Assembly: GCA_024405335.1 (NCBI GenBank)
Contig: JAKSOX010000005.1
Span: 1-23,417 of the forward strand
Source: Kiritimatiellia bacterium
GTDB taxonomy: Bacteria > Verrucomicrobiota > Kiritimatiellia > RFP12 > UBA1067
DNA: 23,417 nt
Reading direction: 5' to 3'
Each line of letters begins with the position of its first letter. The first letter of the stretch is position 1. Made by a program: the position numbers and the translations under genes. Below are positions 1-8,144 of this stretch, in pieces. The notes under the pieces were generated by a model. The model did no database searches, was not told where the DNA came from, and was given only the letters and a program-made list of their open reading frames with translations.

Positions 1-1030
<1,030 letters not shown>

Positions 1031-1075
1031 TTCTGGTCTCCTGTGAGTTGTTGTGTCTTCTTCTTTCCCGAAAAA

Positions 1076-1151
<76 letters not shown>

Positions 1152-1177
1152 CTCTCTTTTTTCAAGAAAGAGTCAGT

Positions 1178-1206
1178 AGTATACTCCATTGGGCCTTTTC
1201 GCGCAA
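1178..1206 (-). promoter_or_regulatory. Probable sigma-70 promoter for tRNA-Thr and tuf
   Basis: Read on the minus strand, TTGCGC (1201-1206) and TATACT (1178-1183) are separated by exactly 17 bp. The -10 box lies about 26 bp upstream of the mature tRNA 5' end. Between them is a small leader hairpin (CTCTTT...AAAGAG type). Spacing and position fit a strong stable-RNA promoter. Confidence 0.7.
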
Positions 1207-1245
1207 GGGGGTATTTGAAAAAAAGTGCGAAAGGCGGAAAACCGT

Positions 1246-1923
1246 TCATCGCGGCAAAAAAACCGTTTCCACGCCCAAATGGCGTTTCATGCCGCGCGCA
1301 AGCGCTTTGACGCCGAAAGTCTCCGTCTCGTAGTGCCCCGCGCAAACCATTTCCATGCCGCAGTTTTCCGCGGCGATCACGTCGCCCCAGCTCGCTTCGC
1401 CCGTGACGTACAGGTCGCACCCCAGCGACTTCGCCGTCTCCGCGAATTCGCCCGCGCCGCCGGAGCAGATGCCGATCTTGCGCCCGTGTTTGTTGACGCC
1501 CGTCACGCCGATCACGTGCCCGTGGTACGAAAACGCCGGCGCGATTTTCTTCAGTCCGAAGAACCGCGCCAGCTCCCAGTTGTTGCCGTACGCCTTGTTC
1601 GCGTCGAGCGGCAGATGGCACGCGTAGAGCGCGAGATCCGCCTTCACTGCCGCGCGCACCACGTCGCCAACGCCGCCCGCGACGCGCTTGATGCCGCCGC
1701 CCCAGCTGATGCCGTGGTGCACCACCAGAAGCTGCGCGCCGGCCTTCGCCGCCGCGCGCACGCTCGCGAGCGACCCGTCCACGGCGAACGCGACTTTGGA
1801 CACGTCGTCGCCGTCGCGTTCGATCTGCACGCCGTTGTTCGACATGTCGTCCGCGAAGGCGCCCACCGCGAGCGCCTCGTCCATCCAAGACACGATTTCC
1901 CCAAGTTTCATGCACTTTGGCAT
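1246..1923 (-). CDS. NIF3/YbgI-family dinuclear-metal protein (GTP cyclohydrolase 1 type 2-like)
   Basis: This 225-residue protein belongs to the NIF3 (DUF34/YbgI) family, cytoplasmic toroidal hexamers with a two-metal centre whose physiological substrate is not settled. Family metal ligands are visible: His69-His70 in VVHHGISWGG, Asp107 in HLPLDAN, and His197 and Glu201 in GHYETE. The conserved VTGE stretch is at 173-176. It is near the usual length (about 250) and lacks the large insert some members carry. The ATG at 1923 has a GAGGAGG site 10 bp upstream; a second ATG at 1911 is possible. It starts 48 bp after the 3' end of rnpB and is probably on the same transcript as the zinc-ribbon gene, a partner often found beside NIF3 genes. 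The family is clear but the reaction is not. Confidence 0.93.
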   Translation of the reverse strand: MPKCMKLGEIVSWMDEALAVGAFADDMSNNGVQIERDGDDVSKVAFAVDGSLASVRAAAKAGAQLLVVHHGISWGGGIKRVAGGVGDVVRAAVKADLALYACHLPLDANKAYGNNWELARFFGLKKIAPAFSYHGHVIGVTGVNKHGRKIGICSGGAGEFAETAKSLGCDLYVTGEASWGDVIAAENCGMEMVCAGHYETETFGVKALARGMKRHLGVETVFLPR

Positions 1924-1971
1924 ATCCCGATTTCCTCCTCGTCAATCCGCCGCCGACAAGGCGGCAAAGTC

Positions 1972-2358
1972 GGTGGCGCCGTGCGGCGAATAAGCCAGAT
2001 TCTGTTCATTCCCCGAGGGGAACTCCGGTCATTCATCTGAGCGATCAACCCGGGACTTCACCGCGCCCTTGCGGGCGCGAACCGGACGGGCCGTCCGTTC
2101 AATCCCCTATTTGATCTTGCTCCGAGGAGGGCTTGCCTTGCGCGCGTCGTTTCAGCCGCGCCGACGGGTTCTTGCCCCGTCCTTTCACCATCACCGGCCG
2201 GTGGTTTCCCGCCGACCGGCTGTTTCGCTTTCTGTTGCGCTTTCCATGAGCGGCGTTTGCCGCCGCCCTCCCGGCCTTGACGACCGGGTCCTCTGCCCTG
2301 TGGAGTCCGGACTTTCCTCGTCCTTGCGGACGCGACCGGTCGCTCGCACGGCGTCACC
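1972..2358 (-). ncRNA. rnpB: RNase P catalytic RNA, bacterial type A
   Basis: RNase P RNA removes 5' leaders from tRNA precursors. On the minus strand the 5' part contains the diagnostic run GAAAGTCCGGACTCC followed by ACAGGGCAGAG (2291-2316). The 3' part contains ACAGAATCTGGCTTA (around 1990-2006). The tRNA-3'-end-binding region GGAGCAAGATCAAATAGGGG and the GATGAATGACC segment are also present and closely match the type A layout. The two ends pair as P1: the first 13 bases (2346-2358) are complementary to the last 13 (1972-1984) apart from one mismatch, which sets the boundaries and gives a length of about 387 nt. It begins 8 bp after the zinc-ribbon gene stop, so it is probably made by processing of a shared transcript. 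Confidence 0.97.
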
Positions 2359-2366
2359 GAAAAATG

Positions 2367-3077
2367 TCAAAGATCGCGGTACAGGAGACGCCCGCAGTTC
2401 GTGCAGGCGACGAGCTCCAACTTGTGCTCGACCATCTGCTCCGTGCTCGGCGGCACCTTGAGATGGCACCCTTCGCACACGGCGTCGGAATTGAGCGTCA
2501 CCACCACGGGCCAGCGCTTCGTGCGCAGGCGCTCGTAGTACAACAACGATTTCGGCGGCACCAAAGCGGCTTTCGCCTTGCGCTCCTCGGCCAGACGGTC
2601 GAGCTCGGCTTTCACCTCGGCCAGGCGCGTTTCGAGTTCGTCGCAAAACCCGTCCACCCCGCCACGCTCGGCCGCGAACTTTTCTTCGGCCTCCTTGAGC
2701 AAACGTTCCTGACGCGGAAGATCGTCCTCCGCGAGCGCGAATCCGCGCGCGTCAGCCGCGTCGGCTTCGTGTTCAAGCCCTTCAATGGCGGCGGCGAGCT
2801 GCTGGTATTCTTTGTTGGAATTGCTCGTGGCCTGCTGGGTTTTCAGCTCCTTGACGCGCTGGCGGCACGCCGCCGCGTCCTCTTCCGTTTCGCTGATGCG
2901 CGCACGAAGCGCCTCCAACTGGTTCTTGGCGATCTCGACTGCGGCCGTCACGCCTTTGAGCCGCGCGTTTTCCTGGGCTTTGCGGCGCGGAAGATCTTTC
3001 GCCTCGCGTTCCAAATCGCGAATCATTCCGTCCGTATCCTGCAATCCAATCAACGCCTCTATCGAATTCACGCTCAT
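2367..3077 (-). CDS. C4-type zinc-ribbon, coiled-coil protein (COG1579 type)
   Basis: The 236-residue product has a long charged helical region (about residues 5-175) rich in Glu, Lys, Arg and Ala, with coiled-coil character. A C-terminal zinc ribbon follows, with Cys201-x2-Cys204 and Cys225-x2-Cys228. The motif NSNKEYQQL (about residues 85-95) is typical of the COG1579 family. Function is not established; nucleic-acid or protein binding is a reasonable guess. The ATG at 3077 has GGAG 7 bp upstream, and a canonical promoter lies about 50 bp further up. The stop is 8 bp from the 5' end of rnpB, and NIF3 follows rnpB. Zinc-ribbon and NIF3 genes are neighbours in several bacterial groups, so this association supports both calls. 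Confidence 0.9.
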   Translation of the reverse strand: MSVNSIEALIGLQDTDGMIRDLEREAKDLPRRKAQENARLKGVTAAVEIAKNQLEALRARISETEEDAAACRQRVKELKTQQATSNSNKEYQQLAAAIEGLEHEADAADARGFALAEDDLPRQERLLKEAEEKFAAERGGVDGFCDELETRLAEVKAELDRLAEERKAKAALVPPKSLLYYERLRTKRWPVVVTLNSDAVCEGCHLKVPPSTEQMVEHKLELVACTNCGRLLYRDL

Positions 3078-3127
3078 GCCCTTCTCCGACCCAAGATCGG
3101 CTTTGATGCCCCAAAAAAGTTCCGCTT

Positions 3128-3156
3128 AGTATATGAAATTCCGAGCGACAAGTCAA
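3128..3156 (-). promoter_or_regulatory. Canonical sigma-70 promoter for the zinc-ribbon/rnpB/NIF3 unit
   Basis: On the minus strand TTGACT (3151-3156) and TATACT (3128-3133) are separated by exactly 17 bp. The -10 box lies about 50 bp upstream of the zinc-ribbon start. No equally good promoter was seen inside the zinc-ribbon gene near the rnpB 5' end, although one could exist within the coding sequence. Confidence 0.8.
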
Positions 3157-3267
3157 GACGATACTATTTCCACGGCGAAATTTGGGCAAAGCCGCAAATC
3201 GCCGGCAGCAAGCACGTGCGTTCGACGCTCTTGCGGGCCTGCCCCCTCAAAAATGCTGTCGGGAAAG

Positions 3268-3352
3268 TGCCAAAGGCGGGACTCGAACCCGCACGACGGA
3301 AACCCGTCAAGGGATTTTAAGTCCCCTGTGTCTGCCATTCCACCACTCTGGC
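3268..3352 (-). tRNA. tRNA-Leu (anticodon UAA)
   Basis: The reverse complement is an 85-nt class II tRNA. The acceptor stem GCCAGAG pairs with CTTTGGC, and the discriminator is A. The anticodon arm reads GGGGA-CTTAAAA-TCCC with anticodon TAA. A long variable arm follows (TTGACGGGTTTCCGTCG region), then a T arm with GCGGGTTCGAGTCCCGC. Unlike tRNA-Thr in the same window, CCA is not encoded (the next bases are CTT). The 5' end is only 6 bp after the stop of the DUF5009-type gene. About 110 bp lie between it and the next promoter; the stretch around 3195-3245 is inverted-repeat rich but has no U tract. Confidence 0.96.
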
Positions 3353-3358
3353 GAAAAC

Positions 3359-4495
3359 TCAAACCTTCAAGAACACGTTCTTCCTGTACAGGAAATACAG
3401 GAACGCCCAGCACGTCGCAATGTAGCCGAGCTGCATCACGACGGCGCCGACGGACGCCGGGAAGCACCCGGCGAGCCCCTTGAAGAGAAAATCGCGCGCA
3501 TGGCCGAAACCGATCACGGTCTGCGCCAGGTAAATCGTGATCGAATTCATGCCGATCACGCGGAAGAAGAAGCTCCACTTCGTCCAGCCCTTCACGTCCA
3601 CGAGCCAGTAGAACGTCGCGAACGCCGCGCACGAAATGCCGCCCACCACGAGCGCGAAGCTCGGGGACCACAGCGCCTTGTTGACCGGAAAAACGAACGA
3701 CAGCGCCCATCCCGCGAGCGCGCAGACGAGCGCATACAGGAATAGCTGCCCCGTCTTGCGGTTGGTGGCGGCGCCGTCGCCGCGCCGCACGAGGTCCCCG
3801 GCGAACATGCCCAGAAGCGCCGTGGCGATCGCCGGCACCAGCCCCGCGAACCCTTCCGGATCGAAGAGCTTGCGGCCCGCCCACTCCTTGACGCCGCTGC
3901 CCGCCCACGGATACGTGTGGCCAGCGGTGAGCGTTCGGTCGAGCCAGCAGCCGAGATTCCATTCGGGCGAGAACGGATCCGCCCCGGCTGGCGCCCCGGG
4001 CGCCAGCACGAACAGCGTCACCAGCGTGGTGGCGGCCAGCAACCCGGCCGTCACGCCGATGCGCGCCCTGGCGTCGCGCACGTACAGGTAGATCCACGCG
4101 GCGAACATCCACGCGAGGCCGATGCGGCCCAGCACGCTCCACACGCGGAAATCGGAGAAATTGAAGTTGGCGAGCAGTCCGCCGTAGACTACGCCCAGCG
4201 CGAACAGCGTCAAGCCGCGCCGCAGCGCGCGCAACGCCACCTTCCCGCGCGACAGTCCGCGCGCGGCGCTGGCCGCCGCGGAAAACGGAAAACTCGCGCC
4301 CGCGAGAAAGAGGAACGTCGGGAACACGAGATCCATGAAATGGAGCCCGTGCCACGGCACGTGGCCGAAGGTTTTCCCGAATTCGGGGAAACCGAACAGC
4401 GCCGCGACGGCGCACACGAGCCCTTCCCCGCCCATGATGAACAACATGTCGAACCCGCGCACCGCGTCCAACGACGCCAACCGTTTTCCGTTCAT
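3359..4495 (-). CDS. DUF5009 / HGSNAT-like multipass membrane protein
   Basis: The 378-residue product has about ten hydrophobic segments. The opening MNGKRLASLDAVRGFDMLFIM (residues 4-18 are the SLDAVRGFD signature) is typical of DUF5009/DUF1624 proteins related to heparan-alpha-glucosaminide N-acetyltransferase, which move acetyl groups onto sugars across a membrane. A conserved-looking HVPWHGLHFMDLVFP segment with paired histidines follows in the first loop, matching the family pattern H..W.G..F.D..FP. The start is ATG at 4495, where homology begins; the reading frame is open further upstream, but only as a shadow of the aldolase gene. It starts 29 bp after the aldolase stop and is probably last in the sugar cassette. 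Acetyl or acyl transfer to a glycan is inferred, not shown. Confidence 0.88.
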   Translation of the reverse strand: MNGKRLASLDAVRGFDMLFIMGGEGLVCAVAALFGFPEFGKTFGHVPWHGLHFMDLVFPTFLFLAGASFPFSAAASAARGLSRGKVALRALRRGLTLFALGVVYGGLLANFNFSDFRVWSVLGRIGLAWMFAAWIYLYVRDARARIGVTAGLLAATTLVTLFVLAPGAPAGADPFSPEWNLGCWLDRTLTAGHTYPWAGSGVKEWAGRKLFDPEGFAGLVPAIATALLGMFAGDLVRRGDGAATNRKTGQLFLYALVCALAGWALSFVFPVNKALWSPSFALVVGGISCAAFATFYWLVDVKGWTKWSFFFRVIGMNSITIYLAQTVIGFGHARDFLFKGLAGCFPASVGAVVMQLGYIATCWAFLYFLYRKNVFLKV

Positions 4496-4524
4496 CCCCG
4501 TTTCCCCTTTCCCGGTTCCCGCGA

Positions 4525-5361
4525 TCAGGCCTTGCCCGCGCAGCCGAAAACCTTCATCTTGGTCATCACGGCTTCCTTGATCTTCGCCACCTTGAGGTTG
4601 CGCGTTTCGAGGTAGCCGAGCTTCTTTTCTAGGCCTTCGGCCATCGCGGCGTCGCCGGCGAGGCACAAGTCGGTGAACACGTTCACCTTGGCGACGCCCT
4701 CGCGGATCGTGTTGCGGAAATCGTCGTCCGAAAGGCCGCTGCCGCCGTGCAACACGAGCGGAGCGTCCACCTTCGCGCGGATTTCCGCGAGCCGCCTCAC
4801 GTTGAGCATCGGTTTTTTCTTGTACACGCCATGGGCGCTGCCGATCGCGACGGCCAGCGCGTCCACGCCCGTGGCGCGGATGAATTCGTCCGCCTCCTCC
4901 GGCGTGGTGTACATGTCCGCCAGCGATTCGTCGCCCTTCGCCGCCTCGCCCACGTGGCCGATTTCGCCTTCCACCGTGGCGCCGAACGCATGCGCGATTT
5001 TGACGACTTCCGCCGTTTCGGCGAGGTTGCGGTCGTGCGGTTTCGCGGACGCGTCGAACATCACGCTCGAAAAGCCGAGCTTGAGCGCCTCCATCGTGCG
5101 CTCGAACGTGAGGCCGTGGTCGTAATGCACCACCACCGGCACGCTCGCGCATTTCGCCGCCGCGATCAGGCCGGGCGCGATGAGCTTCAGGTCGCCGAAC
5201 GGCAACAGCACTTCGGCGGTGCCGACGATGATCGGCGCGCGCAGTTCCTCCGCCGCGGCGATCGCCGCCTCGAGCATGTCCGAATCGGTGGCGTTGAACA
5301 GCCCCACCGCGTACTTTCCGGCTTGCGCCGGCTTGAGCACGTCATTCAAATTGGCCAACAT
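4525..5361 (-). CDS. Class II (zinc) fructose-bisphosphate-type aldolase
   Basis: The 278-residue protein matches class II ketose-bisphosphate aldolases, Zn-dependent TIM barrels that cleave fructose-, tagatose- or related bisphosphates into DHAP and an aldehyde. Visible features are Asp81-His82 in HYDHG (catalytic Asp and zinc His), EGEIGHVG (131-138), His177 in IGSAHG, His205 in LHGGSGL, and the phosphate-binding VAKVNVFTD region (223-231). ATG at 5361 has AAGGAG about 10 bp upstream and overlaps the end of the kinase gene by 20 bp; an upstream in-frame ATG lies inside the kinase. Adjacent to a PfkB kinase, it probably acts on that kinase's phosphorylated product. The exact substrate (fructose, tagatose or a keto-sugar acid) cannot be read from the sequence. 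Confidence 0.92.
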   Translation of the reverse strand: MLANLNDVLKPAQAGKYAVGLFNATDSDMLEAAIAAAEELRAPIIVGTAEVLLPFGDLKLIAPGLIAAAKCASVPVVVHYDHGLTFERTMEALKLGFSSVMFDASAKPHDRNLAETAEVVKIAHAFGATVEGEIGHVGEAAKGDESLADMYTTPEEADEFIRATGVDALAVAIGSAHGVYKKKPMLNVRRLAEIRAKVDAPLVLHGGSGLSDDDFRNTIREGVAKVNVFTDLCLAGDAAMAEGLEKKLGYLETRNLKVAKIKEAVMTKMKVFGCAGKA

Positions 5362-6295
5362 ATTCCCTGAGCTCCTTTTCCGTTTGCACGCCGTCCGTCG
5401 CGCCCGGCGCGCGCATCGCGCCAACCGCCGCCACGGCGCCCAAATCCAAAATCTCCTCGTCCGCCTGCCCGCGCGCGATGCCCGCCAGCGCGCCAGCGCA
5501 AAACGCGTCGCCCGCGCCCGTCTTGCCCTTGATGGCGGAAGGCGGCAGTTTCACGGACGGCATTTCGCACCAGCCGCGCGGCGAAAGGCACACGCCCTTC
5601 TGGGGCAGATGCACCACCACGCGGTCCTTGACGCCGCCCGCCCGCAACGCCTCGCACGTGACGCGCAGGTCCGTTCCCGGCGCCACGCCCGACAGCCGCT
5701 CGGCCTCGATCTCGTTCACGATGAGGTTGTCCACGAACGGCAGGCATTCGCGCACCAGCGCGTAGCGGTCGGAATTTTCGGTGACGAGATCGATGGAGGT
5801 CACGGCGCCGCGGCGCTTCAGTTCCTTCAGGATTTTCAAGCCGTCTCCCGCGTCCACTTTCGCCAGCAGGAGGAAGTAGCCGAGGTGCACCATGTCGCCT
5901 TCGCGGACGCGGTCGAAATCGAAATCGTAGTATCCCCAGCCGGCGCTCGCGCCGGGATACGTGAAAAACGTCCGTTCGCGGCCGGGCACGCTCATCACGT
6001 CCGTGAAACTCGTGCGGTCCGGCGCGAAATGCACCTGCTTCACGTCCACGCCGTTCCTCGCCATCGCGGCCACGGCGAAACCGCCGTCTTCGTCCTGGCC
6101 CACGTTGCCCGCGGCGCAGACGTTCAACTCCGGCGCGAACCGCTTGAGGTCGATGGCCACGTTCGGCACGCACCCGCCGGGCGCGCGGGAAATGCTGCGG
6201 ATCTGCGTCAGCTCGCCGGCGTTCGGGTATTCGGCGATTTCGTACAGCTTGTCCACCAGCACGGAGCCGGCGATCACGATGGAGGGACTGGCCAC
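5342..6295 (-). CDS. PfkB-family carbohydrate kinase
   Basis: The 317-residue product belongs to the PfkB/ribokinase family, which phosphorylates sugars or nucleosides with ATP. The N-terminal APGGCVPNVAIDL (38-50) matches the PfkB glycine-rich signature. NEIE is at 194-197, and the C-terminal GAGDAFCAG (260-268) contains the catalytic base Asp263 and anion hole. The start is GTG at 6293-6295, preceded by GAGG overlapping the RidA stop, with a 10-bp gap between the two genes. It overlaps the aldolase by 20 bp, which suggests translational coupling. Together they suggest a kinase-aldolase lower pathway for a keto-sugar released from glycans. Substrate is not determinable by eye. Confidence 0.92.
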   Translation of the reverse strand: MASPSIVIAGSVLVDKLYEIAEYPNAGELTQIRSISRAPGGCVPNVAIDLKRFAPELNVCAAGNVGQDEDGGFAVAAMARNGVDVKQVHFAPDRTSFTDVMSVPGRERTFFTYPGASAGWGYYDFDFDRVREGDMVHLGYFLLLAKVDAGDGLKILKELKRRGAVTSIDLVTENSDRYALVRECLPFVDNLIVNEIEAERLSGVAPGTDLRVTCEALRAGGVKDRVVVHLPQKGVCLSPRGWCEMPSVKLPPSAIKGKTGAGDAFCAGALAGIARGQADEEILDLGAVAAVGAMRAPGATDGVQTEKELREYVGQFE

Positions 6296-6305
6296 GGGAA
6301 CGACC

Positions 6306-6680
6306 TCAAAGCGCCGCGACGCATTCGATTTCCACGAGCACGTCCTTCGGCAAACGCGCCACCTCCACGCAGCTGCGCGCGGGTTTCGTTTCGCCGAACA
6401 TTTCGGCGTAGACGGCGTTGAGCGCCGCGAAGTCGTTCATGTCCTTGATGAACACCGTGGTCTTCACCACCTTGTCCAATCCCGCGCCCGCCTTCTCGAG
6501 CACGTGCTTGAGGTTCGTGATCGACTGGCGCGTCTGGGCCTCGATGCCTTCGGCCGTCACGGCGTTTACCGCCGGATCGATCGGAATCTGGCCAGAACAC
6601 CACACGAATCCGCCGGCCTTGACGGCCTGGGAGTAGGGACCAAGCGCCTTCGGCGCGTTTTCGGTGGACACGATTTCCAT
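6306..6680 (-). CDS. ridA: RidA (YjgF/YER057c/UK114) enamine/imine deaminase
   Basis: RidA trimers hydrolyse reactive 2-aminoacrylate and other enamine/imine intermediates in the cytoplasm. The 124-residue length is typical. Family motifs are present: GPYSQAV (14-20), WCSGQIPID (27-35), TVFIKDM (75-81), the substrate-binding Arg102 in KPARSCVEV (equivalent to Arg105 of well-studied members) and EIECVA at the C-terminus. The ATG at 6680 has AAGGAG 6-7 bp upstream. It sits between the mutarotase (31 bp) and the kinase (10 bp), so it is probably co-transcribed with the sugar genes. Arg102 suggests a true RidA-type deaminase and not a divergent subfamily. Why it is with sugar catabolism is unknown; an amino-sugar or PLP-linked step is possible. 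Confidence 0.95.
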   Translation of the reverse strand: MEIVSTENAPKALGPYSQAVKAGGFVWCSGQIPIDPAVNAVTAEGIEAQTRQSITNLKHVLEKAGAGLDKVVKTTVFIKDMNDFAALNAVYAEMFGETKPARSCVEVARLPKDVLVEIECVAAL

Positions 6681-6711
6681 GGTCGGCTCCTTTTCCTTTG
6701 ACTTCAGATTC

Positions 6712-8031
6712 TCACTTGGCCACGCCGAAACGGTATTCCGTGTGGCTCTTGAACGTCTCTCCGGGACGCAGCACCGTGGTCGGGAAATCGGGGCGGTTCG
6801 GCGAATCCGGGAAATGCTGCGTTTCGAGCGCGATGCCCGCGTACCGCGGCAGCTTCCTGCCCGCGCGTTTGGCGTTCATCGTGCCGTCCATCGCCTGCGC
6901 GCCGTACATCTGCATGCCGGGCTCGGTGGTCCACACCTCCAGCGTGCGGCCGGACGCGGGATCGCACATGGACGCCGCGGGATGGAGCTTGCCCATTTCG
7001 CCGCGCAGCACGAAGTTGTGGTCGTACCAGCCGCTGCCCTCCTTGAGCTGCGCGTTCGCCGCGGCTTCCTTGAGCGCCGCGCCGATCTCCTTCGGCTGCG
7101 TGAAATCGAACGGCGTGCCCTTCACGGGCGCGTTCTTCACGGGAATGAGGTTCTTCACTTCCGTGTACTCGTCCGCGAAGATCTGGAGCCGCTGCCCCAA
7201 AACGTCGCCGCTCGATTCGCCCGCGAGGTTCCAGTAGGAATGGTGCGTGGGGTTGATCACGGTGGGCTTGTCCGTGGTGGCCTCGTAGTCGACGGACCAG
7301 ACGTTGTTCGGCAGCACGCGGTACGTGACTTTCACCGTGACCGTGCCCGGGAATCCCATTTCGCCGTCCTTCGACACGTAGGTCATCGTCAAGCCCGCGA
7401 CGGGTCCTTCGCGCAGCGGCTTCACGTCCCAGAGCTTCGTGTCCCAGCCGTCCGGACCGCCGTGGAGATTGCACTTCTCGCCGTTGTTGTCGTTGTTCAG
7501 CGCCAGCGCGTACTCCTTGCCGTCGAGCGTGAACTTGCCCTTGGCGATGCGGTTGCCGAAGCGGCCGATGAGCGTGCCCATCGAGAAACCGTTCGCCTCG
7601 TATTCCGCCGCCGTGTTCCAGCCGAGCGTCACGTCCGCGAGATTGCCGAACTTGTCGGGCGCGTAGCACCGCACGAGCCGCCCGCCGTAGTCGGAGAAAT
7701 CCAGCACGAGCCCGCCCGCGCCCTGCACGCGCCACACGCGCGCCTCGCGCCCGTCCTTCAGCTTGCCCATGCTTCTCGGGGCGGAAACGCCGCGGCCCGT
7801 CATCTGCGGACCGAACGGATTTCCCGCGCGGCGCATGGCGCGGCGCTCTTCAAGCCGCTTGAGGACTTCCGGCGGCAACTGCCGCGACGCCGGCGCCTTC
7901 GCCGGCGCGACGGACGCGCCCGCGGCGTCCTTCACGGCGGGAACCGCCGCCGGCGCCGTCTTTTCGGCGCCCTGCCCGAAACTCGTCGCGACCGCCATCG
8001 CGGCCGCCATCGCAAAAACCGATTTCTTCAT
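6712..8031 (-). CDS. Secreted aldose 1-epimerase (galactose mutarotase family)
   Basis: The 439-residue product interconverts alpha and beta anomers of aldoses. It starts with a signal peptide (MKKSVFAMAAAMAVATSFG, residues 1-19). An Ala/Pro-rich linker follows (about 22-50), and then the GalM fold begins near residue 90. Family motifs are RFGNRIAKGKF, NLHGG (substrate His), NPTHHSYWNLAG (catalytic His) and, near residue 400, LETQHFPDSPN (catalytic Glu). The family is usually about 340 residues; the excess is the export signal and linker. The ATG at 8031 has AAAGGA 7 bp upstream, and the frame's upstream extension is a shadow of the permease gene. A periplasmic location fits processing of sugars before uptake. 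An extended -10 box lies about 45 bp upstream, so this probably opens the cassette continuing to tRNA-Leu. Confidence 0.93.
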   Translation of the reverse strand: MKKSVFAMAAAMAVATSFGQGAEKTAPAAVPAVKDAAGASVAPAKAPASRQLPPEVLKRLEERRAMRRAGNPFGPQMTGRGVSAPRSMGKLKDGREARVWRVQGAGGLVLDFSDYGGRLVRCYAPDKFGNLADVTLGWNTAAEYEANGFSMGTLIGRFGNRIAKGKFTLDGKEYALALNNDNNGEKCNLHGGPDGWDTKLWDVKPLREGPVAGLTMTYVSKDGEMGFPGTVTVKVTYRVLPNNVWSVDYEATTDKPTVINPTHHSYWNLAGESSGDVLGQRLQIFADEYTEVKNLIPVKNAPVKGTPFDFTQPKEIGAALKEAAANAQLKEGSGWYDHNFVLRGEMGKLHPAASMCDPASGRTLEVWTTEPGMQMYGAQAMDGTMNAKRAGRKLPRYAGIALETQHFPDSPNRPDFPTTVLRPGETFKSHTEYRFGVAK

Positions 8032-8076
8032 GTTTTCCTTTCGGCGCGAACGCGCCTCATTCCCCGATTGGCCCTT

Positions 8077-8085
8077 ATTATAGCA
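8077..8085 (-). promoter_or_regulatory. Extended -10 promoter element upstream of the mutarotase gene
   Basis: The minus strand reads TGCTATAAT, a perfect -10 hexamer with the TG extension. No good -35 is present at 16-18 bp. This would give a 5' leader of about 40 nt. The 113-bp gap between the permease stop and the mutarotase start holds nothing else I can support. Confidence 0.6.
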
Positions 8086-8144
8086 CAAGCGGCGGCACAA
8101 CGCCATAGCACCTTTCGACACGCGGGAACCCGGCGATCGTCCGC

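Noticed and set aside
1210..1245. Possible terminator after the NIF3 gene (run of seven U)
   Set aside because: Only a weak 3-4 bp stem precedes the U run, so I could not support an intrinsic terminator.
3195..3245. Inverted-repeat-rich stretch after tRNA-Leu (GCAAG/CTTGC, GGCA/TGCC, GCACGTGC)
   Set aside because: The stem would need a 5-nt bulge and no U tract follows. It may be a weak terminator or operator, but nothing decisive is visible.
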